From positions 3,224,001 through 3,288,000 of the forward strand of contig NC_079235.1 of NCBI RefSeq assembly GCF_028502605.1: a stretch of DNA of 64,000 bases. Direction: 5' to 3'. The translations under genes were made by a program, and so were the position numbers. This stretch comes from Trichoderma breve (lineage: Eukaryota; Ascomycota; Sordariomycetes; Hypocreales; Hypocreaceae). Position 1 is the stretch's first letter. Every line of letters starts with the position of its first letter. The notes beneath the pieces are model-generated. The model was not told where the DNA came from, did no database searches, and was given only the letters and a program-made list of their open reading frames with translations. Positions 23,409 through 36,046 of the stretch are shown here, piece after piece.

Positions 23409-25440
23409 ATGTCTGAGCCTGACCAGTGCATCATATGTTTGGATCCGCTGCCGCGCCCCTCGTCCTCGTCCGAGAGCCCTCAACCCGCCGTCGACACCGC
23501 TACAGCTGCCATCGCCGAGGCTGTCGAGGGCGATTCCAGCTATCTCAACATAGTGGCGGCTCTCGATGGCTGTGATCACATAATCCACGATGCCTGCATC
23601 CGGTCCTGGGCTCAAAAGACCAATACTTGTCCCATTTGCCGCAAGCCCTTTCACTCTGTTAGAGTCTACAACGGCCAAGATGGTAAGTTTGGGTCCCGTA
23701 ACTCCTCTGCTCTGTGTGCACCGCACAAATGTTCCCCTACAAACACTACGGGTGCAGCTGCTGACTTTGACTGGGAATTCTACAGGCATCGCCATTTCAA
23801 CCTACGAAGTCGAAGACAAAAAGCAAGTTGCCGAGTTCGACGTGCAGCAGTGGCTTGGAGAGAACCCAGATGAAGAAGAAGAAGAATCCAACCCATGCCC
23901 CATCTGCAACTCGGCCGAACGAGAGGACATTCTCCTGCTCTGCGATGGTTGCGATGCAGCTTACCATACGCACTGCATTGGCCTCGATTACATCCCCGAG
24001 GGTGACTGGTACTGCATGGAATGTGCCCATTTGTTCGAAATAACGGACGACCAGCCAGAGCCAGAAGCTGCCTCAGAGACCATACCACGGCCTCAAACCG
24101 CTCGCCGTCCAACCGGTCGAGCAAACCGAGGCTTCAACGTCCGCACCCGCGCTCGTCTCAGACGGGCACGCCGCCAGGCACGCAACATGGAGTGGCAGGG
24201 CGCCTGGGGCCAGTTCTCCGGCCGCTTCTACGAGATGAGCGAGCTTGATCTCGATAACCATGACGACGAGGACGAAGATCTTGAGCGTTTCCGCAGGTTT
24301 CAGCAGCTGGATCGACGAGAGCTGCAGCGATGGCAGCAACGGATAAGCATTGCACAGCGGCTTGGTGCGCGGGAATCCTTTGCGAGCAACATTCCGCCAC
24401 AGATTAGCGAACGCCTCCAGCCCTTACTACCGCCCGTTGAGGAAACGCGGGACGAGAGGCGTGCCTGGGGAGCCCTAGATCGTGCTCGAGAGGCCGAGAA
24501 CTCCAGCCCAAGCACCCGCAAACGAAAGGCTCGGTCTGTAACGGGCTCACCCATTGAGCAACCTGCCCAGGAGCCCGAAAGAAAACTCAAGCGCCCTCGA
24601 ACCCGACGGCTCCCAACGCACGGGGAAAGCTCTGCAGCAACCAGTGCTCCGGCAGCGGCCGGTCCGTCCTCGGCAAGAGTACCAAATGGGACTTCATTGA
24701 GAAGCACCAACACCATCAGTCCCAGCAGGGACGATGCTGAGCCAACTTTGGTCGTCTCTTCCTTGCTCAAAGAGCTGGAACCCAACATCCACTCGGAAGA
24801 CGAGGCATCTGCCACCGCCTCTGGTTGGCGGCCTTTCCACGAGGCGTCATCCCCAGCTCTCTCTCCATCTCCATCCGCATTCAGCAGCCCACGGGCTCTT
24901 TCATTAACACCACCTCCTTTACCCAATCTCAATGGACGGCCATCGTCTCCGACTCTCTCTCTCAGCACACACATCGAACCAATATACCCACCTGCGAATT
25001 ACTCACCCACCCGCTTCAGCAGCAGCGACCACAGCGACTCCGAATCGCCGCCAATAAAGCTTGAAGTTCGTGGTGGCCGAAGCGAGAATCGGCTCGAGAG
25101 TCGCCCTCTGGAGCTTCGCCAGCCTCGGCCGCGGCGCGCGCACGAGATGTCGCCAGAGTCCAGCCCGACACGCGGTGGCGATGAGAACTCCATGAGACAT
25201 ACAATGACGACCGAGGAAAAGAAGAGCGTCAATGACATCGTCCGCAACGCTCTGAGGCCGCACTGGCGGGCTCAGAAGTTGACGGTAGAACAATATGCAA
25301 CAATCAACCGTGATATATCACGAAAACTTTACGACGAAGTGAAGGACGCGTCCTCACTCGATGACGAATCTCGACGACAAACATGGGAGAAGAGGGTCAC
25401 CCAAGAAGTGGCCCGGGCAATCTCCGAACTTCAAGCCTGA
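23409..25440 (+). CDS. RING + PHD finger protein (PHRF1/Asr1-like ubiquitin ligase candidate)
   Basis: Exons are 23409-23682 and 23786-25440 (642 aa), with a 103-nt phase-1 intron falling between the two zinc domains. The RING spans residues 7-78 (C7-x2-C10, then C-x3-H...H-x2-C and CPIC); its long loop is Ser/Ala-rich. The PHD finger spans about 129-171 (CPIC...CDGC...H-x2-C...WYCMEC). The middle is basic and disordered (KRKAR, RKLKRPRTRR). The C-terminal 75 residues are a helical, SRI-like domain (IVRNALRPHWRAQKL...AISELQA). RING-PHD-SRI is the plan of human PHRF1, and yeast Asr1 is a related RING/PHD ligase that acts on RNA polymerase II. A nuclear, transcription-linked role is therefore likely but inferred. 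Confidence 0.88.
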
Positions 25441-26607
25441 TCACGGGTGCACAGCAATAAGCATTTGGTCTGGCGTTTCAAGGCTTTTGTCGGCGGTCCA
25501 TATCATAGTTTGATACCCCCAGCCTCATTGACGGCGAAGTGCATTTAGTTAGGGACACCGAGGTGTAATAGGAGTCGGGCATTTGTTTTGCAGTTTTGGT
25601 CATATTTAGGGGCGCCTGTCGATACTGCTACAGCGCATTGCGATTCGTGCTTTGAATATGTATCGCGCATGTTATACATGTCTTTTTTTCTTTCTGTGGG
25701 CGGACTTCTAGGGCTTAGAACTAGTAGTTGAATGAGATATATAGTTCCAATCAATTTCGATCCCAGCCGCAGTATTTCATGGCAAGAGGTTGTGCACCTG
25801 ATGGAAGAAATTTTAGCCAACGGGTTCTGAAGACTCTAGAGGAGTTTTACCGGCATATATTCAATTAGAAACCAAAAAGCCGGTAGCACTTCTCAGGAGG
25901 TTCGGTGCTATGTTCTTTGCGCCCAGTGGATGGAAAAAACGAAAAGATAGAAATCGAGGCTTTCATTGAGTGATGATGACTCTGCTTTTATTCGCTATCA
26001 CGAGAAATGGCGACGAGAAACGGAAAATGGAGAGCTGGAAACGGGAATAGCTTCATAGGACGTCAGTACAATAGCGGGGTGGGAACACTAAAAATGTCGC
26101 AAAAAGGCAAGAAGGAAAAGGAGCCAAAAAAGGCTCTCATTTTGGATTTGGTAGCAATGTAAGCAGTATCTATCTAACAGAACCCAGTAGGAGAAGAAAA
26201 GAAGGTGCCGCTAGCGAAAAAGACTGCATCTATCTCTCTCGGCACACGAATAAATGATCAGGACGCTGTGGAGGTGGAAAGCAAGGTCTTGACGATAAGG
26301 TAATGGTGCCTTGGAGAGAAAAGAAAGAAAGAAAAAAAGGAAAGGATTTCAAAGGTGGGAATTATTCTAGTTGAAAGTGCGGCTTTGCGGGTCGTGGCCT
26401 GAGGCAGCAAGCAAGTTTGGTTGATTGATTTTGCTTGGCATTTCCAGCTTGCTTTCTTTTGAATTTATTACATAAGGGGCCGTTATGTAAGCAGATTGGT
26501 GTTGGTGGGATGAGGTACAACCAAAAAAGTTCGAGGCGCAAGACATCACGACAAAAGGCCTGGTGGTGCTTCTTGGGTTTTATAGAGCAGCCAGTCAGGA
26601 TTCCGCC
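25441..26607. other. Intergenic region, no supported gene
   Basis: AT-richer DNA between two + strand genes. It contains A- and G-rich runs (26080-26350). The stretch 26450-26607 should contain the mL46 promoter. Nothing recognisable as a gene. Confidence 0.55.
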
Positions 26608-27761
26608 ATGATGGCAGCCTCAAGTAGAGGCAGCAGAGCCGTTAGAGGCATCTTTTCATGTAAGCAACCATTACAACCGCCAATTGAGTCAAAAAACTGA
26701 CCAAGAGTTCGCAGCATCAGCTTCTTCCCCCACGTTGTGCTCCAGATGCGCAACCACCTACAAGACGACATCTACCCGATTCTACTCTGCCGCTGCAACT
26801 ACAACAGAGGCCAAGGCTCCTGCTGTCGACGCTCCTCTTCCTCTGGTATCCTCGACCAAGACGCCGTATCCATACGACGTCCGCTCCGGCCTCATCCTCA
26901 CACGGCCGCCGCTGCTGACGAGAACTCTGCACCCCTTCGAGAACGCCTTCTTCTTCTACCAGAAACGCCTGGAGGAGCGCCTCAACACGCCCTTCATCAC
27001 GAGCATATACTTCAAGCCCGACACGGCGGCGCAGCTGGACTGGAGCCTCAAGGTCCAGGAGCGCGGCGGCACGGTGGCCAAGGAGCTGGGGACGTACAAG
27101 GGCAAGAACTCGACCGCCTGGGACGACGAGCTGAGGGTCGGGGACAAGCTCAGCGCGCAGGAGACTGTGCTGGAGAGTCTGCTCAAGGACGCTGCGCCGA
27201 GGGTGAGTGATGATGCGGAGGTCATTGCGCCGGAGGACGTTGTGCCTGTGGAGAGGCCGGCGGAGAGGTTGTCTGAGGCGGATTTGAAGAAGGACGTGAG
27301 GCGGCTGGATCGCCAGATGGAGAAGACGCTGTATCTTGTTGTCAAGGGGCCGGATGGATGGGGCTTCCCTGCCGATGTTCTCAAGGACGAGAATCTCCAC
27401 GAGGTACGTTTTTTATTTGGTGTGATTTTTTATAATGGGAGATGATGGTCTAACATGAGGGAAACAGGGCGCAAAGAGAGTGATGGACCAAGCCGCCGGC
27501 GTCAACATGAACACCTGGCTCGTCGGCCGCGTCCCCGTCGCCCACCTCGTGCAGGAGCCCGTCCTCGGCGCAAACGGCCAGGTCGAGAAGAAGGGCCGCA
27601 AGACCTTCTTCCTCAAGGGCAGGATCATGGCCGGCCAGGCCGACCTCAAGGGCAACCCCTTTGGATACACAGACTTCAAGTGGCTGACGCGGGAGGAGCT
27701 GGAGACGGAGCTGGCGCCAGAGTATTATCGCGGCGTGAGGAATATGATGACCGACCGGTAA
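26608..27761 (+). CDS. MRPL17: Mitochondrial large-subunit ribosomal protein mL46 (MRPL17)
   Basis: Exons are 26608-26659, 26715-27403 and 27468-27761 (344 aa). The protein belongs to the mitochondrial 54S subunit and has a Nudix-like fold without catalytic function. Residues 1-40 are rich in Ser, Arg and Ala without acids (MMAASSRGSRAVRGIFS), a clear mitochondrial presequence split by intron 1. Family blocks include VRSGLILTRPPLLTRTLHPFE near the start of the mature part, YKGKNSTAWDDELRVGD, and the C-terminal GRKTFFLKGRIMAGQADL, where hydrolase residues are absent as expected. It starts with two adjacent ATG codons. GC content and codon bias are high in exon 2, which creates long shadow frames on the other strand. 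It is convergent with SMC3. Confidence 0.93.
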
Positions 27762-28398
27762 GGAGAAAAAAAGAAAGAAAGTAAAGAAAAGGGGAATGTG
27801 TATTACGATGATATAAAAGGGATGTCGAAATGTCGGGACTTGTAACATTATGAATTGTATAGTTTACACCATTATACAGAGCTTCACTGCATATGTATTA
27901 CTGGATGCTGCTCACACGCACTTTGCGTTGCTCATTTTGCCTTATTATTCTCAAAAGAGACTTGCCGTACGACAATTTATTGATATCCTCGGCAATTCAA
28001 AGAAGGCACTTTACTTGTTATCGAGCCATTTAAAACACAGAGAACGTCTCGTATCAAACCCGGCTATATCTGCCAGAATCATCATATAATGGCCAACTCT
28101 TCAGCCTCCTTTACCTGGACCCTACTCTAAGTCTGGTATTCGAGGCTACAACACCCCAGAGTTTTCATCACATCAAGTGATAAATCTCCCCCCTACATTA
28201 GCCAGCATTCATTTCTTTTCATACAAAGTTATAGCAATAGTAACCAGCCCTTCCAAAAAGCACAACGGGTGACCGCTTTACCCAACGCCGCTACGCCGCT
28301 TTCCGCTTCCCGATTTCCAGATTGTCAAACACTGCCCGGCATTATGTTCAGTTCCAGCCAAAAGCGTCATACTGCCAATGTCACAGCTCACGCTCCAC
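27762..28398. other. Convergent 3' flanks of mL46 and SMC3
   Basis: AT-rich with no supported gene. It contains the likely polyadenylation regions of both genes. Confidence 0.6.
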
Positions 28399-31300
28399 TT
28401 AGGCTGGTTTGGCCTGTCCCTCAACAAAGTTGAGAGCATCCTCCGTGCTGACACAGTTGATGGAGCTCGTCTTGTTGCGGAACGTCACGCCGTAGCACTT
28501 GTCTGCGATGTGAACAATCTCGGGTCGGAAAGTGGTGCAGATAAACTGGGTGCCGGCCTCGTTAGAAATAGACTCGAGAAGCGAGGCAACGGCAGTTCGG
28601 TATTGCGCATCCAGATTGGCGTCGACTTCATCAAAGATGACCATGGGGCTGCTCTCGGTCTGCTGCAGCGCAAAGATGAGGCAGAGAGCACACAAACCTG
28701 GAGAAATTGAAAGTTAGTGGCAAGGCATAATATTTGAACAACCAGAGGGCACTTACTCTTCTGACCACCACTGAGCTGTTGAATCTTTTGTTGCTCATCC
28801 AGATGCTTGGAGTTGAAAGACACGCTAATACCAACACCGATGTAGTTCTCAACGCTTCCTCGTGCTTCTTCGTCGGACTCTTCAGCGTCTTGACGGCGGT
28901 CTGTCTTCCTTTGGATGACCAGACGGCCGTGGCCAGCCGGCACAAGCTTGCTGAAAATGGTGGCAAATTCCTTGGACACCTGCTTGAAAGTACGCTCAAT
29001 GGCTTCATCCTTTCGCCGGTCAAGGTGCTCCACGAGCTCTTCAATGGATCCCTGGGAATCGTCCAATTCCTTCCGGCGCTTCATCAGCTGCTCTTGCTGC
29101 GTCGTAAAGTTGTTGTACTGCTCAAACGCCTTTTTGTTGACGTGCTTGTACTTTTTCAGCGCTTCGTTGACCTTTTTCAATTTGGATGTGATCTAGCGTG
29201 CAAGTTAGCTGACTTTCCCCTTGTTTCTCTCACTCTACCCCACGGGGGAACCAAGACTTACGGTATTAGCCTGCATATTCTCGTATTTATCAAAGGCTTC
29301 CTCAGGCAATACTCCCAGCTCCCGAATGTTTTTCGCGCATTCTGCAGCCTGTGAAGTCAAAAGAGCCTTTCGCTGCAAGGTCTTCTCCATCCTCTTCTGC
29401 TGCCTCTCGATTCTTGTGGAAATTTCCAGTTGAGTCTGCTCACGGTTGACCTTTTCAGATTCAAACTGCTCCAGGCGAGTATTGAGCTCGTCGAGCTGAG
29501 CCTCAGTCTGGCTCAAATCAGCCTCAACAGCCTTCAAAGCCTTTTGAGCCTTCTTCAACTCGCGTTCAGCCTCCTTCAAGCTACCAGACGCGCCACCAAC
29601 TGCAGAATTCTCAAATGCTTGACTGTTGAGCTGATCCAGTTTCATTTGGAGATTTTGCCGCAGGTCAATTTCCAACAGTTGCTTCTGTCTTTCCAGTATT
29701 CTGCGGTTGTTGCTGATTTCATTCCACTGTTTCTGCAATTGCTGGACAGTACGGCTTGATCCTTCCAACTCACGTTCCTCAGCTGTTGTAAGCGTCTTCT
29801 TAAAATCTGTACCCAATTCGGACTCGTGAGCTGCAACTTCCTGCAAGAATCCACTCATGTTCTTTTCAACCGCATCCCGCCTCCTGATGGCCCCATCGAG
29901 ACGATTCCTCTCGTTCTCAATGTGAGATGACCTGTTTCGAAGCTCGTGCTTGAGTGGCTCGAAGCCATCCTCAGCCTGTCGGAGCCTCTGCTCAAGTTTT
30001 TGAACTTCAGACATGGCGCCAGTGATCTCTTGGTCCTTGAGCTCAATCTGCCTGCGAATGTTACGAGATTGCTCAATGAGACCATCGTACTCCTCTCTCC
30101 ACTTGTTAGCAGCCTGTACGGCTTCCAGGCGTGACTTCCGGGGGTCGATGTAACCACCAGTCATGGCACCACGCTTGTTGGTAGTGTCACCCTCTGCTGT
30201 GATACCATCCACACCGTGACTCCTGGCATACTGAGCAGCTACAGCAAGGTTGGGACATACGACAACCTTTCCAAATACCTGCTGGAACGCCTTCTCAAAC
30301 TGCTCATCATAGTTGATCTTGCTCAAGAGTGGAACCGCGTCGTTGGAATTTGGATAGTTTACTTTGCGTGGGCGAAGTTGGGCCAGCGGCATGAATGTGA
30401 CTCTGCCGCCGTGCTGTTTGTACATGGTATCTGCGAGGTAGGTTGCAGTATCGGCATTGTCGACGACATAGTGGAATAAACTAGCGCCAGCAATTTGTTC
30501 GACGGGTAGTCGATATGCGTCGCTGACCTCCAGTAGGTCTGCCAATGTTCCGTAGGCACCCGGGATATCTTGCTCTTGTTTCAGTCGGCGGATAGTAGCC
30601 AAACCACGAGCGGTGGCCCCGTCAACCGCATGAGCCAATTCTCGCTCAGCGTGCTCCTTCTCTTGCCGGGCGTTGGAGATGACAGAGTTAAGTTTGTCGT
30701 CTTCTCGGCGAATCAGCTTCCGTTCATCATTCAGCCTGTCCAGAGTAGCCCGTGCCTGAGCCGCTTGATCTACCACCTCGCCCCTATCGCCACTCCAGTT
30801 GGCTAAACGTGAGCGCAGCTCGGCAACCTCTCTCTCGCCCTGCTCGATTGCCTTTTGGGTTCTGGTGACCTCCTCATCAGCGTCCAGTTTGTTTGCCTTT
30901 TGGGTGCTGATGGTTAAGCTGAGCTCCTCAATTTCCTGCTTGAGCCAGGCATCACGCTCAGCGCGATTCTTGAACCGAGACCCACGGCTTTGCTTTGCAA
31001 AGAGGCGTGATCGTGACGCCTCAACGGTATCCAGCTGTCTTCTGACCTCGTCTTCTTCATTCTTCGTGCGCGTATATTCAGGGAGAAGCTGCGCCAGCTC
31101 TTTTTCCTTGGTCTTGATCTCACTCTGTACGGAGGCCAGTTCGGAAGCATGTTGCTCTCGAGCTTGTTCCAGTGCAGACTGTCCTTCTCTCAGATTCTTT
31201 ACCTTGAGCTCAATCTTGGCGAGCAGCTTTGCATTATCGCGTCTATCTTCCTCCTGCTGACGTCGATCAATTTGCAGAAGCTCCAGCTCTCTCTGCAGTT

Positions 31301-32190
31301 TGTGAATCTCGGCGTCAATCTTGGAAATCGCCTTTTCTCCTTCCAGGAACTGCGCGCGGCTCGAATCTGTGTTGTCCAGGCCATCTTGCCTAGCGTTATC
31401 AATTTCTTCAAGGGCGGCTTGGACGGTGGTCTGCTCTCGGTGGTGGTACGCATATTCCAAACATCTCCTCTCTCGGTCCTTTTCCTGGAAGCCTCGCAGC
31501 TCTTCCTTTTCCTCTTCGAGCTCTGCCAGTCTCTCCTTAATGTATTCAAGAAGCTCGTCAATCTTTTCTCGCTTGTTGTTCGTCTCCGTCATAATCTTGA
31601 GGGATTCGGCGCGGCGGGCTTCGTAGACTTGTGTACCCGCAACTTCCTTGAGCAGATTCAATCGCTCAGACTCCTTCATATTTGTCAAGGCGGTGACGCG
31701 ACCTTGGGGCACAATGTAGTACGGGTTAGAACGTGAAAAGCCGGCTGCCTCCAGCAGGTTTGTGACATCCGTCTTGGTGACAACCTTGCGGTCAACTGAG
31801 TATTCGTCCTTCTTGAGACCAATGGTGCGTCGCAGCACAACTTCTTTGCCTCCGGTGGGAAATCGGTCGTCGCTATTGTCAAAGATAATCTCAACATAGG
31901 CCGACATGACGGCTGAGCCCGAACCTTCGTGGAGGAGACCCTGGCGCTCTTCACGGCTCATTTGCGTGTATGCATCGCTGAGGACGAAGCGAATCGCCGC
32001 GAAGAAGTTACTCTTTCCCGATCCATTGCGGCCGACGATGACGTTGGTCTTGGGAGAAAAGGGTTCAATGACCGTTTGGTCCTTGTAGCTATTTGAGAGC
32101 AGTCAGCACACAATGTGTGTCTCAACAACATGGCGGGGTTGCGAATCCGCACCTTTTGAAGCCTTGGATGATGATTTGCTTGATATACAT
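28399..32190 (-). CDS. SMC3: Cohesin subunit SMC3
   Basis: Exons in coding order are 32190-32153, 32088-29262, 29192-28757 and 28697-28399 (1199 aa, full family length). It is the ATPase arm that pairs with SMC1 and the kleisin to hold sister chromatids together. The Walker A motif GRNGSGKSN is at 32-40, after the diagnostic MYIKQIIIQGFKSYKDQT. Coiled coil 1 runs to about 500, the hinge lies at about 500-680 (GAYGTLADLLEV...YKQHGGRVTFMPL), and coiled coil 2 to about 1040. The ABC signature LSGGQKS is at 1095-1101, split by the last intron. Walker B (VIFDEVDANLD) has D1123 and E1124. The tandem Lys residues acetylated by Eco1 in homologues would lie near 105. An MluI cell-cycle box lies about 120 nt upstream. 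Confidence 0.98.
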
Positions 32191-32296
32191 GGTCGGCTGC
32201 GCGGGCGCCGATGCGCAACATCCGAGAGACCAAGAAGCTGCAGGACTTGAACTTTTTGCCGCGGGTTGCGCAGAATCAACGGAGTGCAAATGTTCT

Positions 32297-32313
32297 ATGC
32301 GATGCGATGCGAC
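32297..32313 (-). repeat. TCGCA pentamer repeat upstream of SMC3
   Basis: On the SMC3 coding strand this reads GTCGCATCGCATCGCAT. The identical 17-nt word occurs upstream of MOT1 in the same orientation relative to that gene (35193-35209). Confidence 0.8.
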
Positions 32314-32317
32314 GCGT
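32312..32317. promoter_or_regulatory. MluI cell-cycle box (ACGCGT) upstream of SMC3
   Basis: A perfect ACGCGT palindrome lies about 120 nt before the SMC3 start codon. MBF (Mbp1/Swi6-type) binds this box at G1/S genes in yeasts, and cohesin genes are among the known targets there. Regulation here is inferred. Confidence 0.55.
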
Positions 32318-33663
32318 CTCGTCTGGCCCGCGATTAATCAGAGAACTTGGAGTCGCGTTGCACCAGCCCATCTAAGATTAGCGCCTAAAAAATCAGGTGT
32401 CGATGATAGCTCTCAGTGCTGTCTGTTTAGGTACCCAACCTGCTGCGCCTAAAGCTAAAGCTACTGGCGCCATCTACCCTACATCTCACCGATGAAAATT
32501 AATTAAAACTTATTACTGGCGTAGCTATCATGACAAAATCAGACATGCTATTGTACAGCAACTCTTTCCTTGGCTTCTAGTAGCCGGTTATTGAATGTTA
32601 TAGTGCTTCTTGTGTCACGGTTGGTATATAATTGCACTGGTAATTTTATTCCGCCTTTCTTTGTCTTGTTATGGGGAAAACATGTCAGCTGGGGCGTTGC
32701 TTGGACCAGGATAATCCACTCGATAAAGAATACGATATGCTATGTACATATTCACACACTGACAGACACGAACAAATCATCAAATTTGATTCTTAGACAT
32801 GGCGTACCAAGCATGAGGTGCCCATGTTATCTAGTACGTAAGATGGCACGAGCCCACGAGAGGTAAATGAACATGTTCCACTTACAGTGATAAACTGAGA
32901 TGTGTCTGAAAAGCATCATGACGGCGTGGTAGCTACCCTGGCAAAAACCCGACCACTAGTGCTGTAATCGGTAATATGGGGTATTCGCCGCCACAGTAAT
33001 TTGCATCAAGCTGTTCCAGGACTCTTCCCGCTCGTTTTATAATCTGGCCTTATTTCTCGTGCTCCCATCACCTTCCACGCTGATCCTTCAAGATACACAC
33101 GCGACGCCAAAGTCGCGGAAAAGCCATGGGCGACAATCGTGCATGACTGATCGTCATAGGCGGGTCGAATTGCAGAAACCAGTCTCCGCGAGTCAAACAA
33201 GTTGGGGATGGATGGCGTGTGTCGGACCAACCAATGCTGAGCAACAGGGACAATAGCGTCTCACGGCAATTTTAGATTACGGCCAAACGGGTCGATCTAG
33301 ACAAGCCAGATCTGGCCTGCACCAACCAACCTTGGCCATTCTGTCTCAAGAAGACAAGCGGAGAAACTTTTTGCGACATGGCATGTCAGGGGTTGCGCTT
33401 TTGAAAATCATCGTAGTACATACTACATGCAATACTCGTATACATACATACATGATTGATGTCCTCATTCAGTAAAGGTACTATTACCTAGGTGGGTGTA
33501 TCTGCAAGGGATTGATTTCAATAGCTTCCCATACGCAGTCCGGGATCATGCTGGCAAGCCATGTGCGGTTTGCGTTGGTGGCCAACGTGGCTGGCTGGAT
33601 GGTGAAGGCAAGCAAGTAGACAAAGGCGCCCCAAGACACCTACGATATGCGGGAGGGAACCAG

Positions 33664-33678
33664 AAAAAAAAAAAAAAA
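33664..33678. repeat. A15 homopolymer tract
   Basis: A run of 15 A in intergenic DNA, followed by CCCCAAAACAAAACC. There are no target-site duplications obvious to the eye. Confidence 0.85.
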
Positions 33679-35192
33679 CCCCAAAACAAAACCACCCGAA
33701 GCATGGGTAGGAAGGACCAGGAGGATCCGACATTTGCCGGGGGTGGGCATCCGGGGGCCTGTTTGCTCTAGCAAATTCTCTTCTTACAAGAACCTTGAAG
33801 CTTCAACTGCTGTGCTCTTCTTGCTAGGTTTGCTGTAGCGAGTTTTCCATTGTCGCTGTCCAAGTACACGTCGGAAGATGGTAAGCATCGTTGGCACCCG
33901 AGATCAGCTCATTGAGAGGTACATTGAGATGGTGGTTGGTCTCTTAATGTACGGCCGGCGTCCCGATTGATACCCTACGCTGAGCACATCCATGCTGCGC
34001 ATCGAGATTGCGACGCGCCTGTCAAGGTGTTTTTTTCACGGCAAGCTGCCTGAATGGTGCTCCAATCGGCGGCAGCATTTCAACCGGCATATTGCCGTGT
34101 ATCTCGAGATGCAATTGCATGCAGCAGTGCTGAGCAAAGAGTAAGTCGTTTGCTCCGTACGAGCCGCGGCTAATTACCTTGCGCAAAGGCGCGGAGCCAA
34201 CAAAGAAGACAAAGAAGAATGGAAGCAAGATTCCGCGAGGACAGAGTTATGTACCCTGCTGTTTCTACAGTACTGCTGTTGCGGCCTGGTACATGGTAAG
34301 AACAAAGACAGGATGCAAGTACTGCAGCGCGCATCAGACGCAGCAACAGGTACATCCATCTATGATCCATCCATCAGTCAGAGCGCTGAGGTACAGGTAT
34401 GAGAGTACATCTTATGCGGTCACTCACTGGCAACTGATGCGCTAGAGGCTGGACAGGGCTCCAGCAATGGGGGACGTGGCCCCGCTCTTTGCGCGCTAGC
34501 GAAGCATTAGGGACATTAAGCGAGACGCCGTTGGTCGCTGGGACGGCGCAGCGTGTATAAAAATACAGGCATAGACATATAGAAAGCCCGGCCTGCCCTC
34601 CACTCAATTCTCCCCGTCCAGCCCTGCCCGACCATAGCCATAGTCGCATCCAGCACAGCACCCGCGCCCTCGCCAGAGCACAAACCGCAGGCAGACGCAG
34701 GCAGACGGCGCCACTCCCACTGGCCCAGCGCTGCATTGCTACGTGTCAGGCGCTGCTCCGGGTTCCGTTGCCCGAGGCAGCAGCACAGCTCCTTTACACT
34801 ACAAGGTCGTGTGCATTGATTGGCATCTCAACGTGCTATCAAATTTGATTGATTCATCGGGTTGATCCTTTCAGGCACCCAAAGGTACATACTCCATTTT
34901 CCCCTGCTGCTCTGTTACCACACACAGCTTCCAAGTTCCCACCGCAACACGCTCCAAAGAAGCCTCATCCAATCCCACGCCGCGCACAGCTGCTTTTTAG
35001 TACCTGGTACACCCCCGGCTGCGACTGTGCTTTCGCGCGCCCTCATTGGCGTGGCTCTTTATATTCGGCGGATCCCCCTCGCCTTCAAAACCATTTCTAA
35101 CCCAATCCAATAGTGTATGCGCCATTGAAGCTGCACGAACCAGCCTATTCCCAGGTACCCTCTTACAGCACCAGCTTCGGTATAAACCAGGT

Positions 35193-35225
35193 GTCGCATC
35201 GCATCGCATCGCATCACGTCGCATC
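35193..35225 (+). repeat. TCGCA pentamer repeat upstream of MOT1
   Basis: Four TCGCA units followed by TCACG and another TCGCATCAC, about 820-855 nt before the MOT1 start. The first 17 nt equal the SMC3-proximal repeat. Confidence 0.8.
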
Positions 35226-36046
35226 ACCATTTTCTCGGTTGCTCAGTTACGGCTATTGCTTGGCTGCATTGTCGTCCTTTCGGTGCATCTCACTGCATCG
35301 TCAGGACTCTCCCCCAGGACTTATCGGCGCTGCGTCTTACAGGCAAGTACTTCCTCTCTGTGGTGTTTATTCCTCTGATTACGCCATTTCCATCTCACCC
35401 ATCCCTGCCCCTGCCACCCCGGTATATGTACCTGGTACCTACCTTATCTTATCTTCTTTCACGTCTCATCGTCACTTTCATCATGTAAAAGGCCTTTGCA
35501 ATTCATCTCTTGATTTGCTCTAATGTCCCAATCTGATGCACTTCAACATTTCATCACCTCACTCCTACCATTTCCCCAAGTAACCCCGGCGCTTGATGAT
35601 TCTGAGGCCTGCATCGCGCTGCACGTGCTGCATTAGCTTCTCCATGACAGACAGCCGGCGCTATATCACGATTCAGCAGCGATTGACGATTGCTGCCTCG
35701 ACTTTCTTGGTCACATCGCCTCAGCCTCACTACAATGCCCAACGCTGCAGTTCTCCCACATGCATATGATGCACTGCAAATACATATAAGCAGACCGCTT
35801 GGATTGACTTCCGGCTATACCGTCTCTGTCGACCACCGAGCGTGACTGGCATCAACTCGTCTCAAAAATCTGCTGCGCGCACTGCCGTTCTCCCTACTCT
35901 TCCCCCTTTGCCTATTCAACTTCAGATTATCCTGTCAACTACAAAGTATGACATGTGCTAACTAAAAATATAGAGCACCCAGCTTATTATGTCATGAGCC
36001 CCAAAACACCATTTACATACTACTTTAATACACGACTACCTACGCC

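Larger units (their letters stand above)
32191..36046. other. 3.9-kb divergent intergenic region between SMC3 and MOT1
   Basis: No protein gene is supported. It contains an MluI box and a TCGCA repeat next to SMC3, an A15 run, many GGTACC/GTACATAC words, and a second TCGCA repeat on the MOT1 side. The stretch 34850-36040 is pyrimidine-rich and may hold the MOT1 promoter and a long leader. A non-coding transcript cannot be ruled out. Confidence 0.5.

Noticed and set aside
24300..24974. 224-codon minus-strand frame
   Set aside because: It is antisense to the disordered part of the RING-PHD protein; the composition mirrors that region.
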